Of a DNA stretch of 64,000 bases, positions 48,564 to 58,034 are shown piece after piece. Position numbers and translations under genes: made by a program. Numbering within the stretch: the first letter of the stretch is position 1; every line of letters begins with the position of its first letter. The DNA is from Pseudomonas sp. NCCP-436 (GTDB lineage: Bacteria; Pseudomonadota; Gammaproteobacteria; Pseudomonadales; Pseudomonadaceae): contig NZ_BPLZ01000017.1 of the NCBI RefSeq assembly GCF_019656335.1, positions 1-64,000 on the forward strand. The letters run 5' to 3'. Below the pieces are notes generated by a model. The model was not told the origin of the DNA. It saw only the letters and a list, made by a program, of their open reading frames with translations, and made no database searches.

Positions 48564-49193
48564 TCAGAGGATCTCCAGCAGCTCCACATCGAATACCAGC
48601 ACGCTGTGCGGCGGGATGCTGCCGACGCCCTGGGCACCGTAGGCCAGCTCGCTCGGCACATGCAGGCGCCACTTGCTGCCGGCATTCATCAGTTGCAACG
48701 CCTCGACCCACCCGGCAATTACGCCGCCGACAGGGAATTCGGCCGGCTGGCCACGCTCATAGGAACTGTCGAACACGGTGCCATCGATCAGTGTGCCGTG
48801 ATAGTGGGTGCGCACATGGTCGTCACGCGATGGTCTGGCACCCCCGCCCGCCACCAGCACTTCATACTGCAGGCCGGACGGCAGCACGGTAACGCCTTCA
48901 CGCTTGGCATTCTCGGCCAGATAGGCACGACCTTCGCCCGCTGCGGCTTCGGCTTTGGCAGCAGCCTCAGCCTGCATGCGCTCACGGATGACCTGGAAAC
49001 TGGCCGACAGCTCGCTCTCGGAAACGCGGCTCGCCTGGTCGCCGAAAGCATCGCTCAGACCGGCAAGGATGGCCTCAAGGTTGACACCGGGCGGCGGGTT
49101 GTCACGCAACTGACCACCGAGCTGACGGCCAATGCCATAGCTGACGCGCCCCTCGTCGGAGGACAGATCGGGATTGAAATTGAGTTCGGACAT
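48564..49193 (-). CDS. fklB: FKBP-type peptidyl-prolyl cis-trans isomerase (FklB-like)
   Basis: The 209-residue product has an N-terminal helical dimerisation domain (DEGRVSYGIGRQLGGQLRD; long Ala/Glu helix about residues 60-90) and a C-terminal FKBP fold (VRTHYHGTLIDGTVFDSSYE, GVIAGWVEALQLMNAGSKW, LAYGAQGVGSIPPHSVLVFD). No signal peptide is present, so it acts in the cytosol like E. coli FklB rather than periplasmic FkpA. ATG 49193 begins the family N-terminus MSELNF. Confidence 0.92.
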   Translation of the reverse strand: MSELNFNPDLSSDEGRVSYGIGRQLGGQLRDNPPPGVNLEAILAGLSDAFGDQASRVSESELSASFQVIRERMQAEAAAKAEAAAGEGRAYLAENAKREGVTVLPSGLQYEVLVAGGGARPSRDDHVRTHYHGTLIDGTVFDSSYERGQPAEFPVGGVIAGWVEALQLMNAGSKWRLHVPSELAYGAQGVGSIPPHSVLVFDVELLEIL

Positions 49194-49296
49194 GGGGGCT
49201 CCGTCTGGGCTGAAAAAGGTCGGCCAGACTAGCACAGAACCCCTGTCTCTACAGAACTCCCGCAGCTACCGGAAACGGCAGCCGAAGGACGCACCT

Positions 49297-49788
49297 TCAG
49301 TCGTGCTTGGTCAGCTTGTCCAGATAGCCCATGGCAAAGGCCGAAGCGACGAAGGTCATATGTATGATCACGTACCACTTCAGATAGGTGGGCTCGTAGC
49401 TGCGCGCATCCATGAACACCCGCAGCAGATGGATGGAGGAAATCGCCACAATGGAGGCGGCCACCTTCATCTTCAGCGAGCTGGAATCCATCTTGCCCAG
49501 CCAGTTGAGCTTTTCCTTGCTGTCGTCGATATCCAACTGCGAGACGAAGTTCTCGTAACCGGAAATCATCACCATCACCAACAGGCCGCCGACAAGAGCC
49601 ATGTCGATAAGCGACAACAGCACAAGGATCAGATCGGCCTCGGCCAGAACGAAAATATTTGGCAGGATGTGCACGATTTCCTGGAAGAACTTCAATGCCA
49701 GTGCTAGCAGCCCCAGGGACAGACCAAAATAAATAGGCGCCAGCAACCAGCGCGCGGCATACATCGCGTTTTCAAGAAAACGTTCCAT
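49297..49788 (-). CDS. UPF0114 (YqhA/TIGR00645) membrane protein
   Basis: The 163-residue inner-membrane protein has three to four helices and the family start [20 protein letters not shown]. Also present are [21 protein letters not shown] and the motif [28 protein letters not shown]. coli YqhA is of unknown function. It lies upstream of fklB on the same strand, 103 bp away. Confidence 0.93.
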   Translation of the reverse strand: MERFLENAMYAARWLLAPIYFGLSLGLLALALKFFQEIVHILPNIFVLAEADLILVLLSLIDMALVGGLLVMVMISGYENFVSQLDIDDSKEKLNWLGKMDSSSLKMKVAASIVAISSIHLLRVFMDARSYEPTYLKWYVIIHMTFVASAFAMGYLDKLTKHD

Positions 49789-49868
49789 AGGTGGATGAGC
49801 TCACTGCAGACAGGGTCAAAACGGCGGCGAGTATAACCAGCGCGCCGGAGCAGCAGAAGTATCCTGAA

Positions 49869-49887
49869 GTACTGTGGATAACAGTAC
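49869..49887. promoter_or_regulatory. Consensus DnaA-box-like site inside a short dyad
   Basis: TGTGGATAA at 49873-49881 is the reverse complement of the DnaA consensus TTATCCACA. It sits within GTACTG/CAGTAC arms (49869-49874, 49882-49887). It lies between the UPF0114 gene start and the next small gene's stop. Regulatory meaning is unproven. Confidence 0.35.
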
Positions 49888-49903
49888 GTGACCGCTTGGC
49901 AGC

Positions 49904-50245
49904 TCAGTCCCGCTGCAAGTGGCATACCTCAGCGCAACCAGCACGCTCCTGTGCAGGCGGACGACACAGCGCCGCCCTCAGATGAAGTTGCCAGATCATG
50001 GGTTCCGAACCAGGTGTATAACCCTGCAGCTGCAGATTCCGGCCAATCTCGTACATAACCTGCTCGGCCGCGCACTCCCCCTGAAATGGCCCCAAGACTC
50101 GTACAGCAGAGGGCTGCGCAGCATCCAGGCCGGCTGCGCAAAGCACTACCCAGCGCCCCTGGTTGTCACCTAATGGCCGCACAGTGCATTCGATCCGAGT
50201 CACCAGACCCAAACACTGATGGGACAGACAGAGGCTGCGCGACAT
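49904..50245 (-). CDS. Small conserved hypothetical protein (113 aa)
   Basis: The frame has a strong ribosome site, CAGGAGG, about 8 nt before ATG 50245. The 113-residue product is cysteine-rich (about seven to eight Cys, including CLSHQCLG, GECAAEQV and a late CAEVCHLQRD). It has no signal peptide or membrane helix. The spaced cysteines could bind metal, but no known motif is evident. It lies between the Lon-like gene and the UPF0114 gene, flanked by DnaA-box-like repeats. Confidence 0.65.
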   Translation of the reverse strand: MSRSLCLSHQCLGLVTRIECTVRPLGDNQGRWVVLCAAGLDAAQPSAVRVLGPFQGECAAEQVMYEIGRNLQLQGYTPGSEPMIWQLHLRAALCRPPAQERAGCAEVCHLQRD

Positions 50246-50306
50246 GGCGGAAATCCTCCTGACAACGAGGCTGAGGCCTGCCCGCCAATGGCCCAGGCAT
50301 AGGCTG

Positions 50307-50335
50307 GAGTTATCCACGAACTCTATGGATAACTC
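50307..50335. repeat. 10-bp inverted repeat carrying two DnaA-box-like halves
   Basis: GAGTTATCCA (50307-50316) and TGGATAACTC (50326-50335) are exact reverse complements around a 9-nt loop. TTATCCACG on the left arm matches the DnaA box at 8 of 9 positions. It lies upstream of the small cysteine-rich gene and downstream of the Lon-like gene. A further GC hairpin, imperfect, spans 50343-50370 and could end the Lon-like transcript. Confidence 0.5.
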
Positions 50336-50389
50336 TGTGAGCGGCGGGTGGGCAAAAGGTTCCGCCCGCCGGTCTGCGGCCCTTCACAG

Positions 50390-52828
50390 CTAGTGGGCAG
50401 AATTCGATCTAGCTGTCAGCGTCTTGTCAGCCTGCTCGTTGCTCTTGCCTTCATCTTCAGCGCCAATCTCGGCAATCTCGCGCAATCGTTCGACCACCCG
50501 CGCATTGACACTGCCTGTGGGGAAACGACCCTTTTCATCCGGTTCCCCGGCCGGCTCGCCGACCAGCAGGCTCAGCGCCTCGTCGACGTGACGCACGGCG
50601 TAGACATTGAATAACCCCTTGCGCACCGCCTCCAGCACGCGTTCGTCAAGCATCAGATTGCTGATATTGGAATGGGGAATGATCACGCCCTGCTCGCCGG
50701 TCAATCCCCGCGCTTCGCAAAGGCGGAAGAAGCCTTCGATCTTCTCGTTGACCCCGCCAACGGCCTGCACTTCGCCAAACTGGTTGATCGAACCGGTGAT
50801 GGCGAAGCATTGCTTGAGCGGCGTGCGCGACAGCGCCGAAATCAGAGTACAGACTTCGCCTAGCGAGGCGCTGTCACCATCGACATAGCCATAGGACTGC
50901 TCCAGAGCAATGCTGGCGGAAATTTCCAGCGGAAATTCCTGGGCATAGCGGCTGCCGAGAAAGCCGGTAAGAATCATCACCCCCTTGGAGTGGATCGGCT
51001 GTCCGAGGCTTACCTCGCGCTCAATGTCGACGATGCCGCTACCTCCCGGATAAACGGTGGCGGAAATCCGCGCCGGCACCCCAAAGGCCGAGTCACCCAC
51101 TTCCAGCACGGTCAGGCCATTGCACTTGCCTACCGCCGCCCCGCTGGTGTCGATCAGGATGATGCCGGCCAGCATGTCGTCGATAATCCGCGCCGATACA
51201 CGTCCGGTACGGGTCGCCTTGGCCTTCAGCGCTCGCTCGATATGGCCGACATCTGTGATGCTCTCGCCAGCCAGCTGGCGGATGAAATCAGCCTCGCTGA
51301 CCAGTTGGAACAGATCGCCGATACGCGCCGACAAACGTCCCTGGTGTTCGGCCAGGCGTGCGCTATAGGTGGCCAGGCGTGCCACGGCAGCGCCAGTCAA
51401 TGGCGCCATGCCCTCCTCCGAGGTGCGCGTCTTCATCAGTTGGGCGAACTGCTCCAGACTGTCATTTTCCAGCGGGATATCCTCGTCGAAGTCCACCAGT
51501 ACACGGAACATCTCCTGGAAGTCCGGATCGGCATCCTGCAACGCGTAGTAGAGCTGCCGCGAACCGATGATCACCACTTTCACCTGCAGCGGAATGACCT
51601 GCGGGTTGAGGGTTACCGTGGCGATACGCCCCAGATCGCCCAGTGGCGACTCCATCTTCAACTGTCGCGAATGCAGAGCGCGCTTGAGCGCTTCCCAGAC
51701 AAAGGGTTCGCCGAGCAGCTTCTCTGCCTCTACCACCAGATAGCCGCCATTGGCGCGGTGCAGCGCGCCGGGGCGCAACTGCCGGTAGCTGGTATAGAGA
51801 GCCCCCTGATCCGAGCTGTATTCGATACGGCCGAACAGGTTGTCATAGGTCGGGTGCGATTCGAACACGACCGGCGCACCACCGTTGACATGGTGACCGA
51901 CCACCAGACTCGGGCAGTACAGCTCCTCCAGCAGCTTGCGCAACTGCGCATCCGCCTTGTCCACATCCACCAGTTGCTCTACCACTGTGCGCAGCAGATT
52001 GACCTGCATCGCCTGCAGGTAAGCGCAGACCCCGGCATTCTCGGCGTACTTCTCCGACAGAGGAGCCAGCAACGGCTGCAGTGCCACGATGATGGTTTCC
52101 TCATTGAGCTGCCGTAGCGCATTGCTCGACTCGCGCTTCCATTGCGGCAGGCTGGCCAGCTCCTCGTTGAGACGCTCTTCCAGAGCGGCAATGTCAGCGT
52201 GGAAACGCTCACGCTCGGCTTCCGGCAACTGAGCGAACTCGGCCTCGTCCAGCGCCTTGCCGTCAGCCATCGGAGTAAAGGCGATATTCGTACTATCGCG
52301 GTACAGGGCGATCCCCCTTTCCAGCGACAGCCGTTCGATCACATCCAGCGCCTGGTCGTAGCGTTTGTTGAAATCGCGATCAATGGCGCTCTTCTTCTGC
52401 TGATAGGTAGGCGTTTCGAACACCGCCGGGAAGGTGGCCAGCAGGTTGTCGATCAACTGACTGATGTCGGAAATAAACGTGCTGGCAGTACCCGGCGTCA
52501 GTTCCAGTGCGCGTGGCTCGCGTGGCTCGTCGAAGTTGTTGACGTAAACCCAGTCGGCCGGCGTTTCCATGCGCTTGGCCTCGGCCTTGAGATAGCGCTG
52601 GACGAAAGAGAAACGCCCGGTACCAGGTTCACCCATAACGAACACGTTGTAGCCGGGGCGCGGCATGGCCACACCGAACTGCAAAGCCTCGACGGCACGT
52701 GCCTGACCTAGCACGCCACGAAACGGCTCCAGCTCGTCGGTACTGGCAAAATTGAACTGATCGGCAGAAAAGAGACAGGTCAGAGACTCGGGGGCAAGAC
52801 GCAAAGCATCGAGGCTACGCTTGGACAT
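50390..52828 (-). CDS. Lon-like ATP-dependent protease (LonB/AsrA-type)
   Basis: The 812-residue protein has an N-terminal AAA-type region and a C-terminal Lon Ser-Lys protease domain. The P-loop reads GEPGTGRFS at about residues 66-74, with Arg where Walker A normally has Lys. The protease dyad lies in YVDGDSASLGEV (Ser near 651) and GGVNEKIEGFF (Lys near 694). ATG 52828 has AAGGA 7 nt upstream. Synteny with a small gene, fklB and UPF0114 recalls PA4576; the paralog AsrA (PA0779) is the alternative. Confidence 0.9.
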   Translation of the reverse strand: MSKRSLDALRLAPESLTCLFSADQFNFASTDELEPFRGVLGQARAVEALQFGVAMPRPGYNVFVMGEPGTGRFSFVQRYLKAEAKRMETPADWVYVNNFDEPREPRALELTPGTASTFISDISQLIDNLLATFPAVFETPTYQQKKSAIDRDFNKRYDQALDVIERLSLERGIALYRDSTNIAFTPMADGKALDEAEFAQLPEAERERFHADIAALEERLNEELASLPQWKRESSNALRQLNEETIIVALQPLLAPLSEKYAENAGVCAYLQAMQVNLLRTVVEQLVDVDKADAQLRKLLEELYCPSLVVGHHVNGGAPVVFESHPTYDNLFGRIEYSSDQGALYTSYRQLRPGALHRANGGYLVVEAEKLLGEPFVWEALKRALHSRQLKMESPLGDLGRIATVTLNPQVIPLQVKVVIIGSRQLYYALQDADPDFQEMFRVLVDFDEDIPLENDSLEQFAQLMKTRTSEEGMAPLTGAAVARLATYSARLAEHQGRLSARIGDLFQLVSEADFIRQLAGESITDVGHIERALKAKATRTGRVSARIIDDMLAGIILIDTSGAAVGKCNGLTVLEVGDSAFGVPARISATVYPGGSGIVDIEREVSLGQPIHSKGVMILTGFLGSRYAQEFPLEISASIALEQSYGYVDGDSASLGEVCTLISALSRTPLKQCFAITGSINQFGEVQAVGGVNEKIEGFFRLCEARGLTGEQGVIIPHSNISNLMLDERVLEAVRKGLFNVYAVRHVDEALSLLVGEPAGEPDEKGRFPTGSVNARVVERLREIAEIGAEDEGKSNEQADKTLTARSNSAH

Positions 52829-53040
52829 TGGCAATCCTTATAGCGGGCGGAAACTTCCGCAAACATGGCGTGATTCTGGGCCTGCCATCCTGCTGCGATC
52901 AAGGCTTGCCGCTGTGCAATGCGGAAAAAGTCCCCATGCCGGGCCAGCCACGGACAATCGGATGAGCCTGCGAACCCTTGACATCGGCACAGGGCCCGGC
53001 CAAAGCTCGCCCATCCCTCCCGCAAGCAGAACCCGCGACC

Positions 53041-54873
53041 TTGAAACGGATATTCACCGCAATTGCCCTGGGCTTTAGCCTCCCCCTCCATGCCACCAGC
53101 CTGCAGTCACTGGCCGAGGCCCCATACTGGCTCTCTCTGGGGCATTACCAAGCCGACAGCTTCGGTGGCTGGCGCAGCTATGTGGACGACGATGAGTTCT
53201 TCCTGGCTGCCGACGGCGCACACAACCCTGCCAGTGAGCTGGCGGCCACCCTTGAGGCGCTCCGTGAGCCGGCCGAACTGGGCAATAGCCACCCGCAATG
53301 CCGCTTCCCTGCGCGCACTCGCTGGCTGAAAGCGCAACTGGCGCTGAACGACCTGCCAACCCCGGAGTGCAGCGAATACCGAGACTGGTTCACCGACGTC
53401 AACCCGCACAGTACCGTACTGGTGTTTCCGGCAGCCTATCTGAACAGCCCGTCTTCGATGTTCGGCCATACCCTGCTGCGCATCGACCAGCCCGACATCG
53501 ACAGCCACAACACCGCCCTTCTCAGCTACGCGCTGAATTTCGGCGCCTTTATCGAGGGCGACGACAACAGCATCCTCTACGCTTGGCGCGGGCTGATGGG
53601 CGGTTATCCCGGTCTGTTCGCACTGGTGCCCTACCGCGAGAAACTCAGCGAGTACAACCGCCTGGAGAACCGTGACCTGTGGGAGTACCGACTGAACCTG
53701 AGCGAGGAAGAAACCGCACGCATGGTCGAGCATGTGTGGGAGCTCAAGCAGATTCGTTTCGATTACTTCTTCTTCGACGAAAACTGCTCCTTCCGCCTGC
53801 TGGAGCTGTTGGAAATCGCCCGTCCGGGAGTCCAGCTGACCGAGCACTTCCCACTTACGGCCATTCCCACCGACACAGTGCGCGCGGTAAAGGACGCCGG
53901 ACTGATCGAGCGCATCGACTTTCGCCCGTCACGAGAGCGTGAACTGCTGGGCCGGGCCGAACAACTTCAACCTGAGGAACAGGTCTGGGTACTGCACCTG
54001 AGCCAGGATCCCGGGCAGGTTGACGACACCGAATTCCTTGCTCTGCCAGCCGAGCGCCGCGCACTGATCCAGGACGCGGCCTTCCGTCTGGTACGCTACC
54101 ACGCCGGAACTCGGGACCGTGGCGACAATGCTCAGCGCAGCTTTCAGTTGCTGGGAGCCATCAACCGCAATCCGCCACCGGCACTGACGACCATGCGGCC
54201 TCCACTGCCCGAGGAAGGTCATGAATCGCGCACCTGGCAACTGGCAGCAGGCAGTCGCGATGACCGTGCCTTCGCCGACTATGCCCTGCGCATGGCCTAC
54301 CACGATCTGAACGACAACCTCGACGGTTTCCCGCTCGGCGCACAGATCGAGATCCTCCAGCTCAGGCTGCGCCAGTACGAAAACAATCACTGGCAGCTGC
54401 AACGTCTGGATCTGGCCAACATCCGCTCACTGACACCACGCAACGCACTCCTGCAGCCCTGGTCATGGCAGGTCGGCGGTGGCCTGGAGCGGGTGCCGGG
54501 CAAGGACGGCGATACGCCACTGGTCGGCCATCTCAGTGGTGGTGTCGGCGCCAGTTGGCAGCTGCATTCGGATCTTCTCGGCTTTGCCCTGGGCACGGGC
54601 CGGCTGGAGTACAACGAAGACTTCAGCGCAACATTTTCTCCTGCAGTAGGCTTCAACACCGGCCTGCTGTGGCGCAACCCAGTGGGCAATCTGACACTGG
54701 AAGCAACCGGCGACTACTTCCACAACGGAGAGATACGACGGCGCCTGTCGCTCAACCAGCAGTGGGAGCTGGCCCGCAACCTCGGCCTGCGCCTGAGCGC
54801 GCAACGCGAGTTCAGCCACTTGGCCAGCCCTGTCAACGAAGTCAAGCTGGAGCTACGCTGGTATCACTACTGA
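53041..54873 (+). CDS. DUF4105 exported protein
   Basis: The 610-residue product has an N-terminal signal (FTAIALGFSLPLHATS) and a Lnb-type DUF4105 domain containing VFPAAYLNSPSSMFGHTLLR near residue 130 and FFFDENCSFRLLELLE near 245. The C-terminal part looks like a beta-strand-rich domain ending LELRWYHY, suggesting an outer-membrane barrel end. The start is inferred as TTG 53041 because it gives a clean signal peptide. No good Shine-Dalgarno is seen, so the start is uncertain. Function unknown, possibly peptidoglycan- or lipid-related. Confidence 0.82.
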   Translation: MKRIFTAIALGFSLPLHATSLQSLAEAPYWLSLGHYQADSFGGWRSYVDDDEFFLAADGAHNPASELAATLEALREPAELGNSHPQCRFPARTRWLKAQLALNDLPTPECSEYRDWFTDVNPHSTVLVFPAAYLNSPSSMFGHTLLRIDQPDIDSHNTALLSYALNFGAFIEGDDNSILYAWRGLMGGYPGLFALVPYREKLSEYNRLENRDLWEYRLNLSEEETARMVEHVWELKQIRFDYFFFDENCSFRLLELLEIARPGVQLTEHFPLTAIPTDTVRAVKDAGLIERIDFRPSRERELLGRAEQLQPEEQVWVLHLSQDPGQVDDTEFLALPAERRALIQDAAFRLVRYHAGTRDRGDNAQRSFQLLGAINRNPPPALTTMRPPLPEEGHESRTWQLAAGSRDDRAFADYALRMAYHDLNDNLDGFPLGAQIEILQLRLRQYENNHWQLQRLDLANIRSLTPRNALLQPWSWQVGGGLERVPGKDGDTPLVGHLSGGVGASWQLHSDLLGFALGTGRLEYNEDFSATFSPAVGFNTGLLWRNPVGNLTLEATGDYFHNGEIRRRLSLNQQWELARNLGLRLSAQREFSHLASPVNEVKLELRWYHY

Positions 54874-54991
54874 GTAAAGCCGGCCTGAGCCTGGCGGATG
54901 CGAGGAAAACAGGCCGGCAACGCAAACCAAGCGAGTCACGACAGCTATTGCAGACGGCCCAGGGAAGGCCCAAGCGCGGGCCGAGACCAGC

Positions 54992-57907
54992 TCAGCCGTC
55001 GCTGTAGAGCAAGCCCAACGCCACTTCCCTGACCTCCTGCAGATCCACAGGCTTGCTCAGACAGGCCGAGGCGCCACGTCGCGTCGCCTCATCGAACAGA
55101 CGCTCGTCAGCCACCGCGCTGATCACCAGCACCGGCACACCACGCAGCCTTGACTCGGCGCGCATGGCATCAAGCACCTCCAGACCGCTGCCGTCAGGCA
55201 GATCGACATCCAGCAGCACCAGCGCCGGTACATCCTCCTGCAACACTTCCAGAGCCCGCTGACACGAACTGACACCCTGCACCTCGGCAAACTCGCGCAA
55301 AGCCGCCTGCAGGATCCGGGTACAGGCCGGATGATCCTCCACGCACAACACTTGCACCAGGCGCGGAGTTGGCGCCTGCTGCTTCACGGCAGACTCGTCC
55401 TCAGCAGCGTCAGGGCTGGCGGCACTGGGCAGGTCGAGCCAGAACCGGCTGCCTACCCCCGACACACTGTGCATGCCGATCTCGCCACACATCAACCCAG
55501 CCAACTCGCGACACAGCACCAGACCAATACCGGTTCCCGGAATATTCGAACTCTCCCGCCCAAGCCTCTGGAAAGGCTGGAACAACTGCGCCTGCTGCTC
55601 CTCGGTAAGCCCCGGCCCAGTATCGTCAACCCACAACCGCACGCAGTCAGCACGCACCTCAAAACCCATGCGAATCATTCCATGAGGGTTGTTGTACTTG
55701 ATGGCGTTGGACAGCAGGTTGAGCAGGATCTGCCGGACCCGGCGCGGATCGCCCTGGACAAACAGCGGCGGCACAGCCGGCTCCATTACCTGCAACTGCA
55801 GCTGTTTCTGCTGCACCTCCGGCTGCACCAGCTCGGCGCAACCGCTCAGCAGAGCGCCGATCTCTACAGGCTGCAGCTGCAACTGCTGACGCCGGCTTTC
55901 AATGCTCGACAGATCAAGAATGTCGTCCACCAGCGAGGTGAGGTGACGACTGGCACTGACAATCTCCCGCGCATAGTCGCCGACCAGCCTGGCCTCCGAA
56001 CGCCCCTGCACCTCCATCTCGATCAACTGGCCGAAGCCGTGAATGGCATTGAGCGGCGTGCGCAACTCGTGACTCATACTGGAAAGGAAGCGACTCTTGG
56101 CCTGGCTTGCAGCATGCGCCTGCAAACTGGCATGACGCAGCTCTTCCTGGACCTGCTTGAGCCGTGTGATATCCACATGAGTGCCGGCGATTCGCAGCGG
56201 CAGACCATAATCGTCCCAGGACAGAACCTTGCCGCGTGTGAGCAGCCAGAGATATTCGCCCTGCCCATCAAGGTAGCGGTACTCGGCATCGAAATATTCC
56301 TCGCCATTGTCGGCGAACTGCTTGCGCAGATGGCGCAAGCGCTCCTGATCATCCGGATGCACCCGCTGACTGAATTCAGCCAGTGGCAGGCTAGAAGCCG
56401 GCAGGCCAAAGCGCCGTACGAATCGCTCGCTCAGCTCGATGGTCAACGCCTTAGTGTCAATCTGCCAAAGGCTTTCCGTGGTGCTATCCAGCACCAGTTG
56501 AAGAATGTTCTGCGCCTCCTGTCGCTCCTGTTCGCTGGCCTGAATCTGTTCTCCAGCCTGCTGCACCGCATCGGCCAGACGGCTGACCTCGAAGATGCGA
56601 CTATGCGGCACGATTGGCTGATAGCGCCCCTGACCCAGGCTCGCCGCCATGGCAACAATACCGGCGATGGGCTCGGAAAGCTGGCTGCTGAGGTAGCGCG
56701 AGCGCAGCCACATAAGACCAAAGAACAACAGATAAAAGGCCAGCAGGCCGGCGATCAGCAGAAAACCGATATGCATGTAGCGTTGAGCCAACTGATTGGT
56801 CTCGTGAAAGACCTGCTCTTCGTCCACCACCAGCAGCAGACGCCACCCCGTCTGCGGAATCTCGCTCCAGGCTACCAGTTGCCGGCGGCCGCCCAACTCC
56901 ACCTCCTGCACATTGCCATCACCGGAGTTCATCGCTTGCAGCAGCGGCGCCAGCCCTTCTTGCCGGGCCAGGTTGAAATCCTCGGGCTTGAGCACCTCTC
57001 GGCGCACCGCCTCCTCATAGGAATACTGGGTTAACTCACGCAGGCCAAAATCCAGCTCACCGGCAGCCGGAAGCGCCACAATGTTGTGGTCGCGGCTGAC
57101 CAGCATGGCATAACCCTGCCAGGGCACATTGAGCTCGGCGATTTCTTCCAGCATCAGGCCAATGGTGATATCCAGCCCCACCACCCCTTCAAGGAAGTCC
57201 CCACGGTATACCGGCGCCACTACCGACATCATCCAACCCAAGCCTGCAGGGTCAAGATAGACCTCAGTCCACACCGCCTTGCGCTCCGGATTGTGCTTCT
57301 TATCCGCCAGATAGTAGAAGTTGTAGTCGGGTATCACCATGTCATGGGGGTACTGCTCAGGCGTGTAAAACCACGGATAGATCCGGTTGTAGCTGTCCCA
57401 GCTATTGAAATACACAGCCGCTACCAGCGGATGCGCCTGCTTGATCGAACGCATCAGCGGATCGACCTTCGACAAACGCAGCGCCTTAGCATGATCCTGC
57501 CGATCCGGAGGCGTGCTGCTGGCATAGAAAGATGCTGCCCGCCCGTCATCACTGGTGGTATAGAACACGCCGCTGTCAGTCATGGCATGGCGCTGACGCT
57601 CCAACTCGTCGGGCTGAAAACGGCTGTCGAGCAGAGCCTCATGAACCCCGTCGCGGTAAACCTTCACCAGAGCCTCGATGGAACGCAGACGACCATCGAT
57701 AATCTGCCCCTCACGCAACGCGGCGCTCCCCAAATCCTTGACGGTTGCCTCCTGCAGATGCCCGATCTGCGCATCCCGCACAGCCTGATTGCTCAACAGA
57801 TACACCGCGATCAACACCGACTCGACCAGGATCAGCGGAATCAGCGCACTTTGCACAAACGCTCGCCAGATCCACTGACGCAGAGGGTATCGACTGGGAC
57901 TCGGCAT
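54992..57907 (-). CDS. Hybrid sensor histidine kinase/response regulator
   Basis: The 971-residue membrane kinase has TM1 near residues 17-38, a large periplasmic dCache-type sensor (about 40-375; contains FYTTSDDGRAASFY and a YFNSWDSYNRIYPWF segment), TM2 (about 381-404), a HAMP-like linker and a PAS fold (about 465-595). HisKA follows with His613 in SHELRTPLNAIHG, then HATPase (NLLSNAIKYNN; GTGIGLVLCREL) and a C-terminal receiver with acceptor Asp900 (LLLDVDLPDGSG) and Lys in LSKPVD. It is similar in layout to biofilm- or virulence-related hybrid kinases. Ligand and partner are unknown. ATG 57907 is favoured over GTG 57910. Confidence 0.92.
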   Translation of the reverse strand: MPSPSRYPLRQWIWRAFVQSALIPLILVESVLIAVYLLSNQAVRDAQIGHLQEATVKDLGSAALREGQIIDGRLRSIEALVKVYRDGVHEALLDSRFQPDELERQRHAMTDSGVFYTTSDDGRAASFYASSTPPDRQDHAKALRLSKVDPLMRSIKQAHPLVAAVYFNSWDSYNRIYPWFYTPEQYPHDMVIPDYNFYYLADKKHNPERKAVWTEVYLDPAGLGWMMSVVAPVYRGDFLEGVVGLDITIGLMLEEIAELNVPWQGYAMLVSRDHNIVALPAAGELDFGLRELTQYSYEEAVRREVLKPEDFNLARQEGLAPLLQAMNSGDGNVQEVELGGRRQLVAWSEIPQTGWRLLLVVDEEQVFHETNQLAQRYMHIGFLLIAGLLAFYLLFFGLMWLRSRYLSSQLSEPIAGIVAMAASLGQGRYQPIVPHSRIFEVSRLADAVQQAGEQIQASEQERQEAQNILQLVLDSTTESLWQIDTKALTIELSERFVRRFGLPASSLPLAEFSQRVHPDDQERLRHLRKQFADNGEEYFDAEYRYLDGQGEYLWLLTRGKVLSWDDYGLPLRIAGTHVDITRLKQVQEELRHASLQAHAASQAKSRFLSSMSHELRTPLNAIHGFGQLIEMEVQGRSEARLVGDYAREIVSASRHLTSLVDDILDLSSIESRRQQLQLQPVEIGALLSGCAELVQPEVQQKQLQLQVMEPAVPPLFVQGDPRRVRQILLNLLSNAIKYNNPHGMIRMGFEVRADCVRLWVDDTGPGLTEEQQAQLFQPFQRLGRESSNIPGTGIGLVLCRELAGLMCGEIGMHSVSGVGSRFWLDLPSAASPDAAEDESAVKQQAPTPRLVQVLCVEDHPACTRILQAALREFAEVQGVSSCQRALEVLQEDVPALVLLDVDLPDGSGLEVLDAMRAESRLRGVPVLVISAVADERLFDEATRRGASACLSKPVDLQEVREVALGLLYSDG

Positions 57908-57975
57908 CACCTTTCCTTTTGAAAGCGCAGACAGCTACGAGCCGCCATCATAGCCGCCCAAGACGGAATGCGCAG

Positions 57976-58004
57976 TCGACGTAAAGGAACCTTTGTCGTA
58001 CACT
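57976..58004 (+). promoter_or_regulatory. Putative ssrA promoter
   Basis: TCGACG (57976-57981) and TACACT (57999-58004) lie 17 bp apart, with a GCGCC discriminator and about 30 bp to the mature tmRNA 5' end. The hexamers lie in an imperfect palindrome running from GCGCAGT (57970-57976) to ACTGCGC (58002-58008), with AAAGG/CCTTT at its centre. Confidence 0.5.
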
Positions 58005-58034
58005 GCGCCTCAAAGCAGTAACCACGAAGGTTTT

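Noticed and set aside
55331..57034. 567-codon open frame on the plus strand
   Set aside because: Antisense to the hybrid histidine kinase, whose domains are all intact in the minus frame.
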